From Providencia hangzhouensis (GTDB lineage Bacteria > Pseudomonadota > Gammaproteobacteria > Enterobacterales > Enterobacteriaceae), in NCBI RefSeq assembly GCF_029193595.2, contig NZ_CP135052.1, positions 4,030,001-4,094,000 on the forward strand: a stretch of 64,000 bases of DNA, read 5' to 3'. The notes under the pieces are model-generated. The model was not told where the DNA came from, made no database searches, and saw only the letters and a program-made list of their open reading frames with translations. Positions 35,602 to 45,536 of the stretch are shown piece by piece. Each line of letters starts with the position of its first letter. The stretch's first letter is position 1. The position numbers and the translations under genes are program-made.

Positions 35602-36411
35602 TTAATTACTGCAATGACGCAGGTCACGGGGTGTGAAATTATACTCACTTTTAAAACACGTCGAAAAATATGCACTATCATTAAAGCCACTTTCCAATGC
35701 AATATCCGTAATGGTTTTATCTGAAAAACGAATTTGGTAATAAGCTTCTGATAGCCTCAACTTTATTAAGTAATTTTGTGGTGATATGCCTAAATTATTT
35801 TTCATATAACGATGAAAGGTCCGTAATGACACTGAAAATTGAGTGGTTAAATGCCCCCAATCGACATCTTCGGTAAAATTCATATTTAGCCAGCGTAACA
35901 TCTGGATAATACGTTGTTCATTATTCCCTTCACCAATATGGTTATAACGGCCATCTTGTAAATTAACAATTAACTGCAAAAAAAGGCTTTCAGTATAAGC
36001 AAGATCAGAGCCATCGCTTTCGTTGAGTTTATCAATAATTTGTTGTGCTTTATTGTAATGCTCTTTATTTAAGAGCCAATGTGAAATGTTTTTTTCAGCA
36101 TCTGTCGGAAAAAAATGACTGATATTATTTAAATAGGTAAAACTGGAGTCTGAGCGATAAAGTACATTGGTTAAATTTAGGTTGGAAACATTATCAAATA
36201 AGTGATAATCACAGGATTTTATATAGCACACCATCCCAGGACATAATGTATAAGGCCTCCCATTAAGTACATGTAGGCCAATACCCTGAGTTACCAAAAA
36301 GATCTCACTAAAATCATGTGTATGTTCAGGAAAAATAGGCTGAGGTACCCTTGGCTCAACTGTAATGTGCTGCTGCGGTGTGATAAAAAAATCTTCGCTA
36401 TATAATTTCAT
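35602..36411 (-). CDS. rhaS: AraC-family regulator RhaS
   Basis: AGGAGA precedes the ATG at 36411, giving 269 residues (E. coli RhaS 278). The amino domain has the RhaS pattern VEPRVPQPIFPEHTHDFSEIF followed by GLHVLNGRPYTL and LNLTNVLYR. The carboxy HTH pair includes FSVSLRTFHRYMKN and DIALESGFNDSAYFSTCFK. It should activate rhaBAD and rhaT with CRP. In E. coli the rhaSR pair is divergent from rhaB and shares its promoter region; here it sits 6 kb away at the far end, so its own regulatory region is the large gap to the right. Confidence 0.88.
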   Translation of the reverse strand: MKLYSEDFFITPQQHITVEPRVPQPIFPEHTHDFSEIFLVTQGIGLHVLNGRPYTLCPGMVCYIKSCDYHLFDNVSNLNLTNVLYRSDSSFTYLNNISHFFPTDAEKNISHWLLNKEHYNKAQQIIDKLNESDGSDLAYTESLFLQLIVNLQDGRYNHIGEGNNEQRIIQMLRWLNMNFTEDVDWGHLTTQFSVSLRTFHRYMKNNLGISPQNYLIKLRLSEAYYQIRFSDKTITDIALESGFNDSAYFSTCFKSEYNFTPRDLRHCSN

Positions 36412-37051
36412 GAAAGATCTCCTAATAAACACTTCTCGCCCGTAAAACTGACCATGGTTTATTTATCGTTCGTGGGATTATCGTAAATACCCTTATATCC
36501 CTATTCTATTGATCTCATCCAAAATCGCCTTGAAATTATGACCAAGTAATCACGCGTTATTGGCGATATTTTCAAGAGTTCACCAAGTAAATGTACAAAA
36601 TGTGACCCTGGATACATAAAAGCCACTCTATCTAAGAACACCGTCTCTGTAGCACATAGCGTATAATAACGATCACACGTTGTTGTAAGCGAGCCACAAC
36701 ATAAAAGGGTACAGATTCTCTACGGCTTTAATTGAATCAAGAGATACCAATAACAGATACTTGATGTAGGATGAGTTGGATTGAAATGTATTAACGGAAA
36801 AGTAGAAGATTTCTTATAACATTGTGATTTAAAACATAAAAAAAGACGCCTTTAGTATCTCAAACTGCTGACCCTAAATAGTCATTAGGGAATTATTGAA
36901 TACTACCCTAAATTAAATAATTCCATCAAAAACAACACAAAATGCCTGTGTAATTTTAAACCAGAAAAACCTCATTATCTCTCCGCCATTTTAGGCTAAG
37001 CCAATACCACCGCATAGAAGTGATATTGACTTAATACAAACCTGAAACTTA
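36412..37051. other. Long intergenic region upstream of rhaS
   Basis: About 640 bp holding the rhaS promoter and the end of the second fimbrial operon. A sequence TGTGA-N6-ATACA at 36601-36616 is a partial CRP-site match, about 190 bp before rhaS. No intact gene or strong terminator was found. The stretch 36.45-36.75 kb has a less AT-rich, possibly decayed-coding character that I cannot identify. Confidence 0.4.
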
Positions 37052-38026
37052 CTAACGATAGCTAAATAAAACATTCACGGTATTACTGAATTGCCCTGAT
37101 TTAATGGCTTCGGCATCTTTCTTGGATAATTCGACACTGTAAGGGAAGTAGCCAGGCTGCTGTTTACTGATACTCCCTTTATAATAATACTGATCAAATG
37201 CGACCTGCTGGTTATTGGTTCTGTCTGTAATTGCAGCTTGTAGGCCATTGTCAAAGACGATGTACTTTTTATTTACCACGCCGCTGTTGCTTTGGAATGC
37301 AACACTGACTTCTAATGCTGCTTCACACGTTGAATCGGGCACTAAATCTAATGAAAAGTTTTCTCTAACTATTTGACCATTTTCAAAATTCTCAGCAGTG
37401 AGTTCTTTAAAATCAACCACTTTATTGCTCATACGGACAATCGGTGTTGGGCAATAGTTCACCAGTTTTCCCACAATCTGGGCGCGGTATATATCGCCAA
37501 AATTTCGGCCTGTTCCATCAACATGATAGCCCACAGTAAATAAACCTGTATCAAACGATTTTAACGGCCCTACACCTCTTTTGAGCTCATAGATATATAT
37601 GAAAGCAATATTATACTGACCTGGACTCCAATACCCCACTTCTATCCTAGGTGTGTTTGTAGCGGTAATTTCTACGGGTCTATTTGGGTCCGTATATTGA
37701 TAGAGCCGAACACCGTTTGACAATAAATACGCTTTTGTTGTTGCTGGTGTTTGATTAACAAAATAAATCATTCTATCTTGTGTATTTCCACTAAAATTAC
37801 ATCTCCATGAAAAAAAACCTGTCGATGCCGTTCCTAGTAGCGTACCCGCAGGGACTGAACCAGGCGTCGTGTTCATATCTATATTTATCAGCGGTGAAGG
37901 GTTCCAGTTGTGTCCGCCGTTAGGGACACAATCCGCGCCTGCATAGACATCATGACCAAAGGCTAAAAGCATTATCCCTAATATACCTTGCCGTGCTTTT
38001 ATTGATTGTTTTTTGTTATTTTTCAT
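37052..38026 (-). CDS. Two-domain fimbrial tip adhesin of second chaperone-usher operon
   Basis: The ATG at 38026 overlaps the chaperone stop (ATGA) and starts a signal peptide after a lysine-rich head (MKNNKKQSIKARQG..., cleaved near VYAGA). The 324-residue product has an amino lectin-like domain (about 25-185) with C-N motifs DCVPNGGHNW and WRCNF, and a carboxy pilin domain (about 190-324) starting at VNYCPTPIV and ending VNVLFSYR. Two-domain structure and last place in the operon identify it as the tip adhesin. It does not resemble the MrpH-like protein of the first operon, so the two fimbriae should bind different receptors. Receptor unknown. Confidence 0.8.
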   Translation of the reverse strand: MKNNKKQSIKARQGILGIMLLAFGHDVYAGADCVPNGGHNWNPSPLINIDMNTTPGSVPAGTLLGTASTGFFSWRCNFSGNTQDRMIYFVNQTPATTKAYLLSNGVRLYQYTDPNRPVEITATNTPRIEVGYWSPGQYNIAFIYIYELKRGVGPLKSFDTGLFTVGYHVDGTGRNFGDIYRAQIVGKLVNYCPTPIVRMSNKVVDFKELTAENFENGQIVRENFSLDLVPDSTCEAALEVSVAFQSNSGVVNKKYIVFDNGLQAAITDRTNNQQVAFDQYYYKGSISKQQPGYFPYSVELSKKDAEAIKSGQFSNTVNVLFSYR

Positions 38027-38760
38027 TTGTTTTTCGCCTGTGGCAATAATTGGCAAGGCTGTGCTGCGGCGCACTGGTATTTATTAAATTTCAGACCACC
38101 GAAGTCATCAATATAAGCGACTTCAAAACTGTTCCATGCCGGGTTTTTCAAGGTCACGGTCGAATCACTAAACGGGGCGACAAGCACTTCAGGGAAATCT
38201 TTATCTTTATTTTGATCAACATTGATATTGGTGATCACAATATTAAACGGGGTTGGATTCGACAACGTAATCTGTCCACCTTGTTTTGTGACTTTTAAAT
38301 CACGCTGAAAATCTTTCTCGGCAGAGACTGTGTAGTCAATACCTTTTGGGCGATAAAACAGTTTTAAGCGTGATTGGATAGTAAACTGAACCGCATTCGC
38401 TTCTTTACCTTGCGGTGGAATACCTAATACATTGAAATACAACAGACTCTCCCTGTCCGTGGGTAAGGTATTTTGCCCATCCATATACGCAATTTTGATT
38501 TGTTTTTTCTGTTTAGGGCCAATTTTTTGTAAAAAAGGTAATGCCACTAGTGAGTTAGTCAGCTTTTCACCTTTTTGGTTTTCTATCCATGTCTGCGCTA
38601 AAAACGAAGAGGCGGTATCTTGGTTTTCAACAACGATACTGGTTCCGCCATCGGCTTCATTAAAAATAACACGGGTTCTATCTAACCCAAGAACGGCATA
38701 CGCTTGGCTCATGACGCTTGAGAGTAAAACAACGGAAAGTACTTTTTTAAATAATGTCAT
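38023..38760 (-). CDS. Periplasmic fimbrial chaperone of second operon
   Basis: The ATG at 38760 is preceded by GGGTGA and starts a regular signal peptide (MTLFKKVLSVVLLSSVMSQAYA). The 245-residue protein is a PapD-type chaperone: LGLDRTRVIF first strand, SSFLAQTWIENQKGE, LPFLQKIGPKQKK, the LPTDRESLLYFNVLGIPP signature and a carboxy cysteine pair CAAAQPC. It folds the subunits of this operon. It is 22 bp downstream of the usher gene and overlaps the adhesin start by 4 bp. Confidence 0.92.
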   Translation of the reverse strand: MTLFKKVLSVVLLSSVMSQAYAVLGLDRTRVIFNEADGGTSIVVENQDTASSFLAQTWIENQKGEKLTNSLVALPFLQKIGPKQKKQIKIAYMDGQNTLPTDRESLLYFNVLGIPPQGKEANAVQFTIQSRLKLFYRPKGIDYTVSAEKDFQRDLKVTKQGGQITLSNPTPFNIVITNINVDQNKDKDFPEVLVAPFSDSTVTLKNPAWNSFEVAYIDDFGGLKFNKYQCAAAQPCQLLPQAKNK

Positions 38761-38782
38761 TTTTTCACCCATTGAAATCACA

Positions 38783-41266
38783 TTAGTGACGACAAGCAAT
38801 TGAATCGCTACTTTTAGCCAGGAGACTGTCCGCTAAGAACGTACACGCTTGTGCATCTCCCCAGTTAACGCTAAGTTGGTCGCCCATGTTCAACCCGGTT
38901 AAGTAGACGATACCGGATTCAGCAATAATGCCTGAAACTTTACCCGTTACGTTATTTTTCACCACTGAGCCTAATGGTGGGTATTGACCATTAGCCAGCT
39001 TAATTCGTGTTATCAGTGACTTACCAATATCTGCATCCATTTTAGCATAACCGATTGCCCCATCAGTGAGTGTAGACGCTAAAACATTATCATCAATGTT
39101 TACCGTGTCTGGCAGGTTGTTCACATCCACCTTGTATTCCATATTATAGTAGGTCGGAACGTTACTGATGGTGGCTAACCCACGGCTATTCGTCGTCGCA
39201 TGGCCATTTTCAATCATCACGCCTTGCGCATTTGGCACATCAACCACTAAGCGAGATTGGTCACGATAGGTTAAACGGTGCGCGGAAATACCGTGCTGTG
39301 TCGCGGTGACCGAGCCACTCATCGTCATACTTAGCGACGTCATGGAATCCGATAATGACCCCGTCACTTGGACTTGGCCGGCATCCGCACTGTGTGACAC
39401 ATAGGTGCTCACCATGCCTTCCGATAACCCATCTTGGGTCGATGCGGTTAAATTATAGTTCGTGTTGCTATCAACATGACGACTGTAATTCACGTTATTT
39501 GCATAGCGCTTGTTGCTGTCACTGTAAGAGGCGAAATACGATATTGATGCATTTTGGTTTTCAGTACTTAATGGTTTGCTGACGGATAAATAAACTTGGT
39601 TATCCGTTTTATTATTCGCCCCACGAACTTGGTTTAAAGACAGGGAGATATTCCCACCTTTCATGACGCCTTCATCGAAGAATTTATTGAGCCCCACACT
39701 GAAATAGTTATTTTGTTTACCATTCCAATAGGTTTTACGTGATGCGGTGATATTCGCACTCGCATTCATTCCACGTAATTGCTGAGCGTAAGACAATGAA
39801 AAAACATGTTTGTCTTTATTGGTATCGATATCTTGTCTGTCGACAAAGTTTTGCTCAACAAAATTGGATAAAGAGTTAAAGGTTCTGTCGGCAAAACGGT
39901 ACCCGGTTAATGTCAACTGCCCATCAATACTCGGTAAATCTTTGGCATAGTTAATACGGTAGCTTTTGCCTTTCTCACGCCCCAATAAGGTGTCGGCGTA
40001 AGATTGGGTGATGTCCACCGAAAAAGCCCCTAAAAAGCCGATATTTTGGCCAATGCCGAGGTTAATGGCTTTATATTTATTCCCTGATGTCGCCACGATT
40101 CCGCCAAAAACAGAGGTATGGTTAAACACCCCAACAGAGCTTTCGACAGTCATAAAATTGTCGTTAGCATGGGTGCCATTTTTCGGGGATAGCTGACCTA
40201 AATTCAAGGTGTAGCGCGCTTGCCCCTTACGGGTTAAAAACGGAATATTGGTTGTCGTAAACTGAAATTTCGTTTCTTTACCGTTATCCTCTGCCACGGT
40301 CACATCAATGGTGCCCATGATGGATTGACTTAAGTCCTTAATCACAAAAGGGCCCGCCGGCACTTTCACTTGGCTGATGATACGGCCATTTTGTGATAAG
40401 GTGACCGTTGCGTTTGAGGCGGCAACCCCGGTAATTTGAGGGGCATACCCTCTGAGGTTCGGTGGCATCATGCTTTCATCGGTAAACATGCTCACGCCTT
40501 TGAAACGCACGCTATCAAACAAGTCTGATTTAATGAAAATTTCCCCGGCAAACAACTTCGCCGATAAGCTGGCAATGTCCCTAAAAGCGTAGACTTGGTC
40601 CCAATCTAAGTTGCGTTTCTTGCTACCCCGTCCATCTTCGCCCGCCAATTTATTCTCATATTGGTAATTTGCCCGTAAACGCCATTGCGCGAAGTTAGCG
40701 CCCACATTCCCGAAGGCATAGAGTTGGTTACGTGTTTCTTCGTTTTTACGGATTAAATGATTATCGCTAATCGTATAATCTAAAATTAACCCCGCAATCC
40801 CATAATCGCGCATTTCAGGGCTCACCCACGAAGAATAAGTCGATGCCATATATTTCTGAGGTATCGAAATACTCAGGACTTGTTCGCTATCATTAAAATC
40901 GATAGCCACATTTTTATCGAGAGAGAATAAATTAATACATGCGTTTTCTTGAGCAGAAAGTAATATTTCTTTCGCTTCTTCATTTAAGGGAAAACGTTTT
41001 ATTAATTGTGCCGTAATACACGGCTCAATCGTTCCGTCATGATTAATAAACTTAATTTTTTCGCCGCGGATAATTTTTTTATCATTTAAAATAATATCCG
41101 ATTCATATAAACCTTCACTTAAACTATTTTTTTCAAAATAGCTTAGGTCAATATTGTCGTCTGCAGACAAATTAAGGGCATTGATATTAAAAGTTTCTGC
41201 ATTTGTATACCCACCACACATAATGAGTGAGATAATATAACCTATATTTTTTTTCTTAAAATACAT
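38783..41266 (-). CDS. Outer-membrane fimbrial usher of second operon
   Basis: An 827-residue FimD/PapC-family usher with signal peptide (cleavage near TNAETF), amino-terminal domain beginning FNINALNLSADDNIDLSYF, the plug-region signature PPNLRGYAPQITGVAASNATV, the barrel, and the carboxy domain ending with the cysteine pair ACTFLAD / SIACRH. It lacks the long alanine-rich tail of the first operon's usher. The order pilin, usher, chaperone, adhesin is a minimal four-gene version of the usher-first layout, without minor pilins. Confidence 0.94.
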   Translation of the reverse strand: MYFKKKNIGYIISLIMCGGYTNAETFNINALNLSADDNIDLSYFEKNSLSEGLYESDIILNDKKIIRGEKIKFINHDGTIEPCITAQLIKRFPLNEEAKEILLSAQENACINLFSLDKNVAIDFNDSEQVLSISIPQKYMASTYSSWVSPEMRDYGIAGLILDYTISDNHLIRKNEETRNQLYAFGNVGANFAQWRLRANYQYENKLAGEDGRGSKKRNLDWDQVYAFRDIASLSAKLFAGEIFIKSDLFDSVRFKGVSMFTDESMMPPNLRGYAPQITGVAASNATVTLSQNGRIISQVKVPAGPFVIKDLSQSIMGTIDVTVAEDNGKETKFQFTTTNIPFLTRKGQARYTLNLGQLSPKNGTHANDNFMTVESSVGVFNHTSVFGGIVATSGNKYKAINLGIGQNIGFLGAFSVDITQSYADTLLGREKGKSYRINYAKDLPSIDGQLTLTGYRFADRTFNSLSNFVEQNFVDRQDIDTNKDKHVFSLSYAQQLRGMNASANITASRKTYWNGKQNNYFSVGLNKFFDEGVMKGGNISLSLNQVRGANNKTDNQVYLSVSKPLSTENQNASISYFASYSDSNKRYANNVNYSRHVDSNTNYNLTASTQDGLSEGMVSTYVSHSADAGQVQVTGSLSDSMTSLSMTMSGSVTATQHGISAHRLTYRDQSRLVVDVPNAQGVMIENGHATTNSRGLATISNVPTYYNMEYKVDVNNLPDTVNIDDNVLASTLTDGAIGYAKMDADIGKSLITRIKLANGQYPPLGSVVKNNVTGKVSGIIAESGIVYLTGLNMGDQLSVNWGDAQACTFLADSLLAKSSDSIACRH

Positions 41267-41352
41267 GTTGGCACTCTTATGATAATCGATAGTGGGAATA
41301 CAAAGCTTTACGCTAATTAGCGTAAAGCTTTTGCTTAGGCATGATGGCTATC

Positions 41353-41883
41353 TTATTCGTAGCTTAATACGTAGTTTGCGATAGAGTTGATGCTACCTGA
41401 AGTGGCGGCACCGGTTGCTTCTGCTTGAGCAGACAAAATGATTGTGGTGTCAGACGCTTTCAGTGTTTGCTCTAAAGTCTCACCGGGTTTAATCGTTTTA
41501 CCTGTACTATCTAAGAATGAAACTGCAACGTTATTTGCGCTACCAGTGCTTGACCATAAAGATGCGTTTGTGGCATCAGGTTGGCCATTAAACGTAATTT
41601 TTACTTTAGAATAAGGAGTACCTGAAGCACTTGGGTCTAATTGGCAATCTTGTAATTTTAATTCAAATGAATTGAGTGGGCCTTTTTTACCAGCAGCATC
41701 TAAATTAACCGCGGCAATATTACCTAATTGAACTTCTTTATTCACATCAGTCGGTGCAATTGTACATGCACCGCTATTAATTGTGCCTTTAAACGTAATT
41801 TTACCAGAACCGGCATCCGCAGCCATTGCAGAAATAGAAGTTGTCGTTAACGCTAAGCATAATGCAATTAAAGTCTTATTCAT
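41353..41883 (-). CDS. Major fimbrial subunit of second operon
   Basis: A 176-residue type 1/pap-like pilin with signal peptide to about residue 21 (ISAMAA-D), first strand GKITFKGTINSGACTI, second cysteine LQDCQL and terminal IANYVLSYE. It is first in the operon and is separated from the usher by an 86-bp gap, as usual for shaft subunits. The upstream 600 bp are very AT-rich with no recombinase or matched inverted repeats, so this fimbria does not appear to have a DNA-inversion switch. Confidence 0.92.
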   Translation of the reverse strand: MNKTLIALCLALTTTSISAMAADAGSGKITFKGTINSGACTIAPTDVNKEVQLGNIAAVNLDAAGKKGPLNSFELKLQDCQLDPSASGTPYSKVKITFNGQPDATNASLWSSTGSANNVAVSFLDSTGKTIKPGETLEQTLKASDTTIILSAQAEATGAATSGSINSIANYVLSYE

Positions 41884-42503
41884 GTTATCTACCTTATATT
41901 AAGTCATTTAATTAAAAATTTTTATCTGTTGTGAAGAACGAAACAAATAATATCCATAAAATGAGTAATCAGATATCGCTAAAGTATGTATTTCGCCGGT
42001 AGAATGTAACGAAATATATTAAATTAACGCATTGAAATTAAAAGAAAATAAAAAACGAAATATTTATTAACATTATCACTAGCACCGCGTTAAGGCGTTG
42101 AATGCAGATCTTTAAGCCAAAAAACAACCCACCATAAGCATTAAACGCCAACATAACCCATAAAAACAAATAAACGCATTACAAGAGTATTTAAGCAGTG
42201 AAATATATCTTAAATAATCAAAAACCGAGTTATTGAGATATTTATTTACATCCGTTTATGAGTTTGAAATGGCTTTATCGCGTTAGATTAATTCATTCGC
42301 ATAAGAAATAAGTCTAATCATTTGTTTTTTAATGTTATTTTTTATGTGATTAAATGAAGGCGATATTCTGATGTTTTTCACTTATTTTTATCCGGTAAAG
42401 TAGATAAAACAAAATTCATTACAAAACAATTAGTTACAATCAAATGTCATTCTATCATTGAGGTAGCTTTTGATAAAAGGATGAATAATAGCCCGCCTAT
42501 CAA
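41884..42503. other. AT-rich regulatory region of the second fimbrial operon
   Basis: About 620 bp without a gene. The motif CGAAATA occurs at 42010-42016 and 42056-42062, with its complement TATTTCG at 41989-41995 forming an inverted pair with the first. These could be regulator sites. The base composition (long A and T runs) would suit H-NS binding; that is inference. Confidence 0.4.
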
Positions 42504-42548
42504 TAAAAAAATCCCTTAAACCGAAGAGTAACGAAAAGTTTAAGGGAT
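42504..42548 (-). terminator. Intrinsic terminator of the second DcuC-family gene
   Basis: 11-bp stem ATCCCTTAAAC / GTTTAAGGGAT around a 16-nt loop, followed on the minus strand by a seven-T run. Confidence 0.88.
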
Positions 42549-42564
42549 AAATGCGCGAGTCTAA

Positions 42565-43935
42565 TTAGAAGTATAAAAAGTAGAAAGTTACGACAAGGTT
42601 AACGATTGCGGCAACTGCCATTGGGATTGCCGTTCGTTTTACTATTTGGAACGGCGAAACCCCTGCAATTCCTGCAATTGCAACAATTGCTGCAGTGATA
42701 GGTGACACAGTACGCCCAAAGCTTGTCATAATTTGCATCGGTAAAATGAGTGTCACCACATCCACTTTAAGGAAAGCAGCAATTTTCGGTGTCAATGCAG
42801 CAAAAGAGAAGAATGCTGCATTCCCTGAGCCCATCAGGAAAGCCGCGAGTGCAAGGATGGCACTCATAACAATAATCATCGCACCAATACCAAAGCCGGC
42901 ATCTTGAGCTGCGCTAATTAACGTATCCACCGCCCCACTTTTGAGTAATCCATTTGCGAAAAACTCCCCTGAAACAATCAAAGAAACGACTAAAACAAAC
43001 TGTTTCCCCATTCCTTCAAAGAACAACATAAAGCTGTCCATGACGGCTTTCGCATCACGTAAACGGACGTATTCAAAAATCAGTGCAATGACGGTACTGA
43101 TAATCATCGCGGTGGTAACTTCCAACTTAATATATGGGTGTAATAATGGGCTAAACCCGATAATTAGGATCAATGGAATAACTGGTAACAACGCATAAGA
43201 CAATGGGACTTTATTACCGCCATCTTCTTTAATAGTATCAATTTTGCTCAAGTCAAAAACAAACCCTTCACGCTTATCCCACCAACGCTGAACAAAGAAA
43301 TGGGTGATTGCCACTGCAATAATAATAGGGATAGTTACGGGTAATTGGTGTTGAACAAAGTAAACAGCGGGTTCAATATCCGCGGTTTTCGCTGCCATAA
43401 TGACATTACCAGAACCGGGTCCATGGTCGATAAACTGGCAACAACCGATAACCGCTAAAGCAGAGAGTGGGCTGATTCCCGAACGAATTAATATAGGGTA
43501 CATTGTCACCATTAATAACATCCCCAGCCCTGCATGGCTTGGAATGAAAATCACCAGAACTTGCGTCACTAGAAATGAAATCACTAATAGCAAATAAGGT
43601 GATTTAATGGTCTTTAGCGGCTTTTCAAAAATAGCAAATAATGCGCGACTAGCTCCCACATGCTCCATATAACGGGAGAATCCAGCAATCGCCATTAATG
43701 TTAACCCTAAGCCAGCTAATCGAGAGCTCATGATATCAGTAAAAATTTGGAAGATATCAAAGTACTTAAAATGCGTGGTTTTATTTTCTGGTAACAATGA
43801 ATTAAGATCTAAAGATGCGGTTAGGAGCAACAAAAGTAAGCCCCCTAGCAACAAGACTGGCTGAGGTTTATAACCCCGAGCCAGCAGGTAAACAACCAGC
43901 GCTGTAACTAGCGCGGCAATGATTAAACCTGTCAT
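42565..43935 (-). CDS. DcuC-family C4-dicarboxylate-type transporter (paralogue)
   Basis: A 456-residue polytopic protein aligned in character with the DcuC protein at 14787-16151 (GFSRYMEHVGASRALF, GPGSGNVIMAAK, MGSGNAAFFSFAALTPKIAAF, PMQIMTSFGRTVSP). It probably has a different substrate, because the loop that reads PTPLGGDN in the first protein reads DHGPGSGN here. It follows a cystathionine-beta-lyase-like gene by 34 bp on the same strand, and the divergent side encodes a fumarase-superfamily lyase, so a multi-carboxylate amino compound or its fumarate product may be carried. Terminated by 42504-42548. Confidence 0.85.
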   Translation of the reverse strand: MTGLIIAALVTALVVYLLARGYKPQPVLLLGGLLLLLLTASLDLNSLLPENKTTHFKYFDIFQIFTDIMSSRLAGLGLTLMAIAGFSRYMEHVGASRALFAIFEKPLKTIKSPYLLLVISFLVTQVLVIFIPSHAGLGMLLMVTMYPILIRSGISPLSALAVIGCCQFIDHGPGSGNVIMAAKTADIEPAVYFVQHQLPVTIPIIIAVAITHFFVQRWWDKREGFVFDLSKIDTIKEDGGNKVPLSYALLPVIPLILIIGFSPLLHPYIKLEVTTAMIISTVIALIFEYVRLRDAKAVMDSFMLFFEGMGKQFVLVVSLIVSGEFFANGLLKSGAVDTLISAAQDAGFGIGAMIIVMSAILALAAFLMGSGNAAFFSFAALTPKIAAFLKVDVVTLILPMQIMTSFGRTVSPITAAIVAIAGIAGVSPFQIVKRTAIPMAVAAIVNLVVTFYFLYF

Positions 43936-43969
43936 AGAAGAATTCCCCAGTATTGGTGCAGCTTTATTG

Positions 43970-45145
43970 TTATTGATTTAATGTTGAAAATGCTTGTGTA
44001 ATATCCGCTATCAAATCATCCACAGACTCCAAGCCAATATGTAAACGAACAAAAGGCCCATGACCTTCGCTCCAATCTGATGCTGTTCTTGCGCCGACTA
44101 CGTTAGCGGGTAGTGCGAGGCTTTCGAACCCACCCCACGATGCGCCGATACCAAACAGGGCGAGAGCATCAATAAAGTTTTCTGTTTGCTTCGCGGTATA
44201 TTGTTTTTTGAATTCAATGGTTAATAAGCCATTACTACCTTTGCAGTCACGCTTCCATAAATCATGGCGTGGATGAGATGGCAATTCAGGGAACCAGACT
44301 TTTTCCACTTCAGAACGCGTTTCCAGCCATTGCGAAATCGCTAGTGCAGCTTTGCCATGCGCAGCTAATCGCTGCCCTAAAGTACGCATCCCTCGTAAAA
44401 CTAAGGCAGCATCATCGGGGCTACTGGCTTGACCTAAAGCTTCTGGCAAAGCGCCAATTTGTTTCCACGCTTTTTCTGTCGCAACCATAATTCCCATCAT
44501 CACATCAGAGTGCCCACAAAGGTATTTTGTCGCTGCAATCACAGAGACATCTGCGCCTAATTCCAACGGGTTATATAGCCATGCTGAACCCCAAGTGTTG
44601 TCAACACCCACTGGGATATTTCTTTCATGTGCAATACGGCATATTTCGGGTAAATCCAACATTTCATAAAGTAATGAACCTGGGGATTCAACAAAAATAA
44701 GTTGTGTATTACTTTGAATTTTTTGCTCAAAATCTGAAGCATCTGTTTTAAAGAAGCTGTAGGCGATGTTATTTGGTTTTAAAAAAGCATCGGCTATTTT
44801 ACGTACAGGTTCATAAACAGAATCTGCAAACAATACGTGCCCACCACTGTGTGCATAGCCCATAATAGTGACTGCAATCGCGGCTAGACCCGTAGGAAAT
44901 AATTGCGCTCTATAGCCCCCTTCTAATTCAGTCACCAGGCTTTCGAGTGCAAATGCGGTTTCTGTACCTCGCGCACCGTAACTTAAAACACGTTCCGTTG
45001 CGCGGCGATCGCGAACATCACGCCAGCTTTTAATTGAATCAAAAACAATAGTACTCGCTCTCATTACTGGCGGATTAATTGGTCCTGATGTTGTAATAGG
45101 TTGTCGTCCACTATGTATTAATTTTGTATATTTATTTAATGTCAT
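43970..45145 (-). CDS. Cystathionine beta-lyase-like PLP enzyme (Cys/Met metabolism family)
   Basis: A 391-residue fold-type I PLP enzyme of the trans-sulfuration family. Visible: YGARGT (Y56, phosphate contact from the neighbouring subunit), the FPTGLAAIAVTI cofactor loop, ESPGS, VDNTWGSAWL (D182) and the Schiff-base lysine K207 in ATKYLCGHSD. The layout is that of MetC-type beta-lyases, which release pyruvate and ammonia from cystathionine-like thioethers. Its location between a DcuC-type carrier and a lyase/MmgE pair, and not with methionine genes, suggests a catabolic substrate. Annotation as housekeeping MetC would be premature. Confidence 0.85.
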   Translation of the reverse strand: MTLNKYTKLIHSGRQPITTSGPINPPVMRASTIVFDSIKSWRDVRDRRATERVLSYGARGTETAFALESLVTELEGGYRAQLFPTGLAAIAVTIMGYAHSGGHVLFADSVYEPVRKIADAFLKPNNIAYSFFKTDASDFEQKIQSNTQLIFVESPGSLLYEMLDLPEICRIAHERNIPVGVDNTWGSAWLYNPLELGADVSVIAATKYLCGHSDVMMGIMVATEKAWKQIGALPEALGQASSPDDAALVLRGMRTLGQRLAAHGKAALAISQWLETRSEVEKVWFPELPSHPRHDLWKRDCKGSNGLLTIEFKKQYTAKQTENFIDALALFGIGASWGGFESLALPANVVGARTASDWSEGHGPFVRLHIGLESVDDLIADITQAFSTLNQ

Positions 45146-45536
45146 TGTTTATTTCTCCAAATATAGAAATAGATTCCCTAGTAATTAAAAGGAAGGTTAT
45201 TTATTTTTAAAAGTTCGATTTCATATTATGTATATCAAATTACTTTCCTTTTAAAACATGACTTATTTAAAAAGATGATCTTCATCATATAAATGAGCAT
45301 TAATTAAATTAATGAAAACTTAAGAGAAAATTAAGAATTAAAATCGATATGTAATAAACAATAAATTAAAATATAACAAATTGATTTAAATGGAAAAATA
45401 AATACATAAGAAAGTCTTTTATTAACATTAATCTTATTAAGGTGTTTATTTTTATTTTTTATTGCATAAATAAAGCAACTCTCTAACAAATAACCACCTT
45501 TTAATTTTCAATATTATTCTTATACAGGGGAATATT
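45146..45536. other. Divergent AT-rich promoter region
   Basis: 390 bp between the leftward PLP enzyme gene and the rightward lyase gene. Extremely AT-rich. I found no clear palindromic LysR site (T-N11-A) that stands out from the background. CAGGGGA is the ribosome site of the lyase. Confidence 0.4.
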
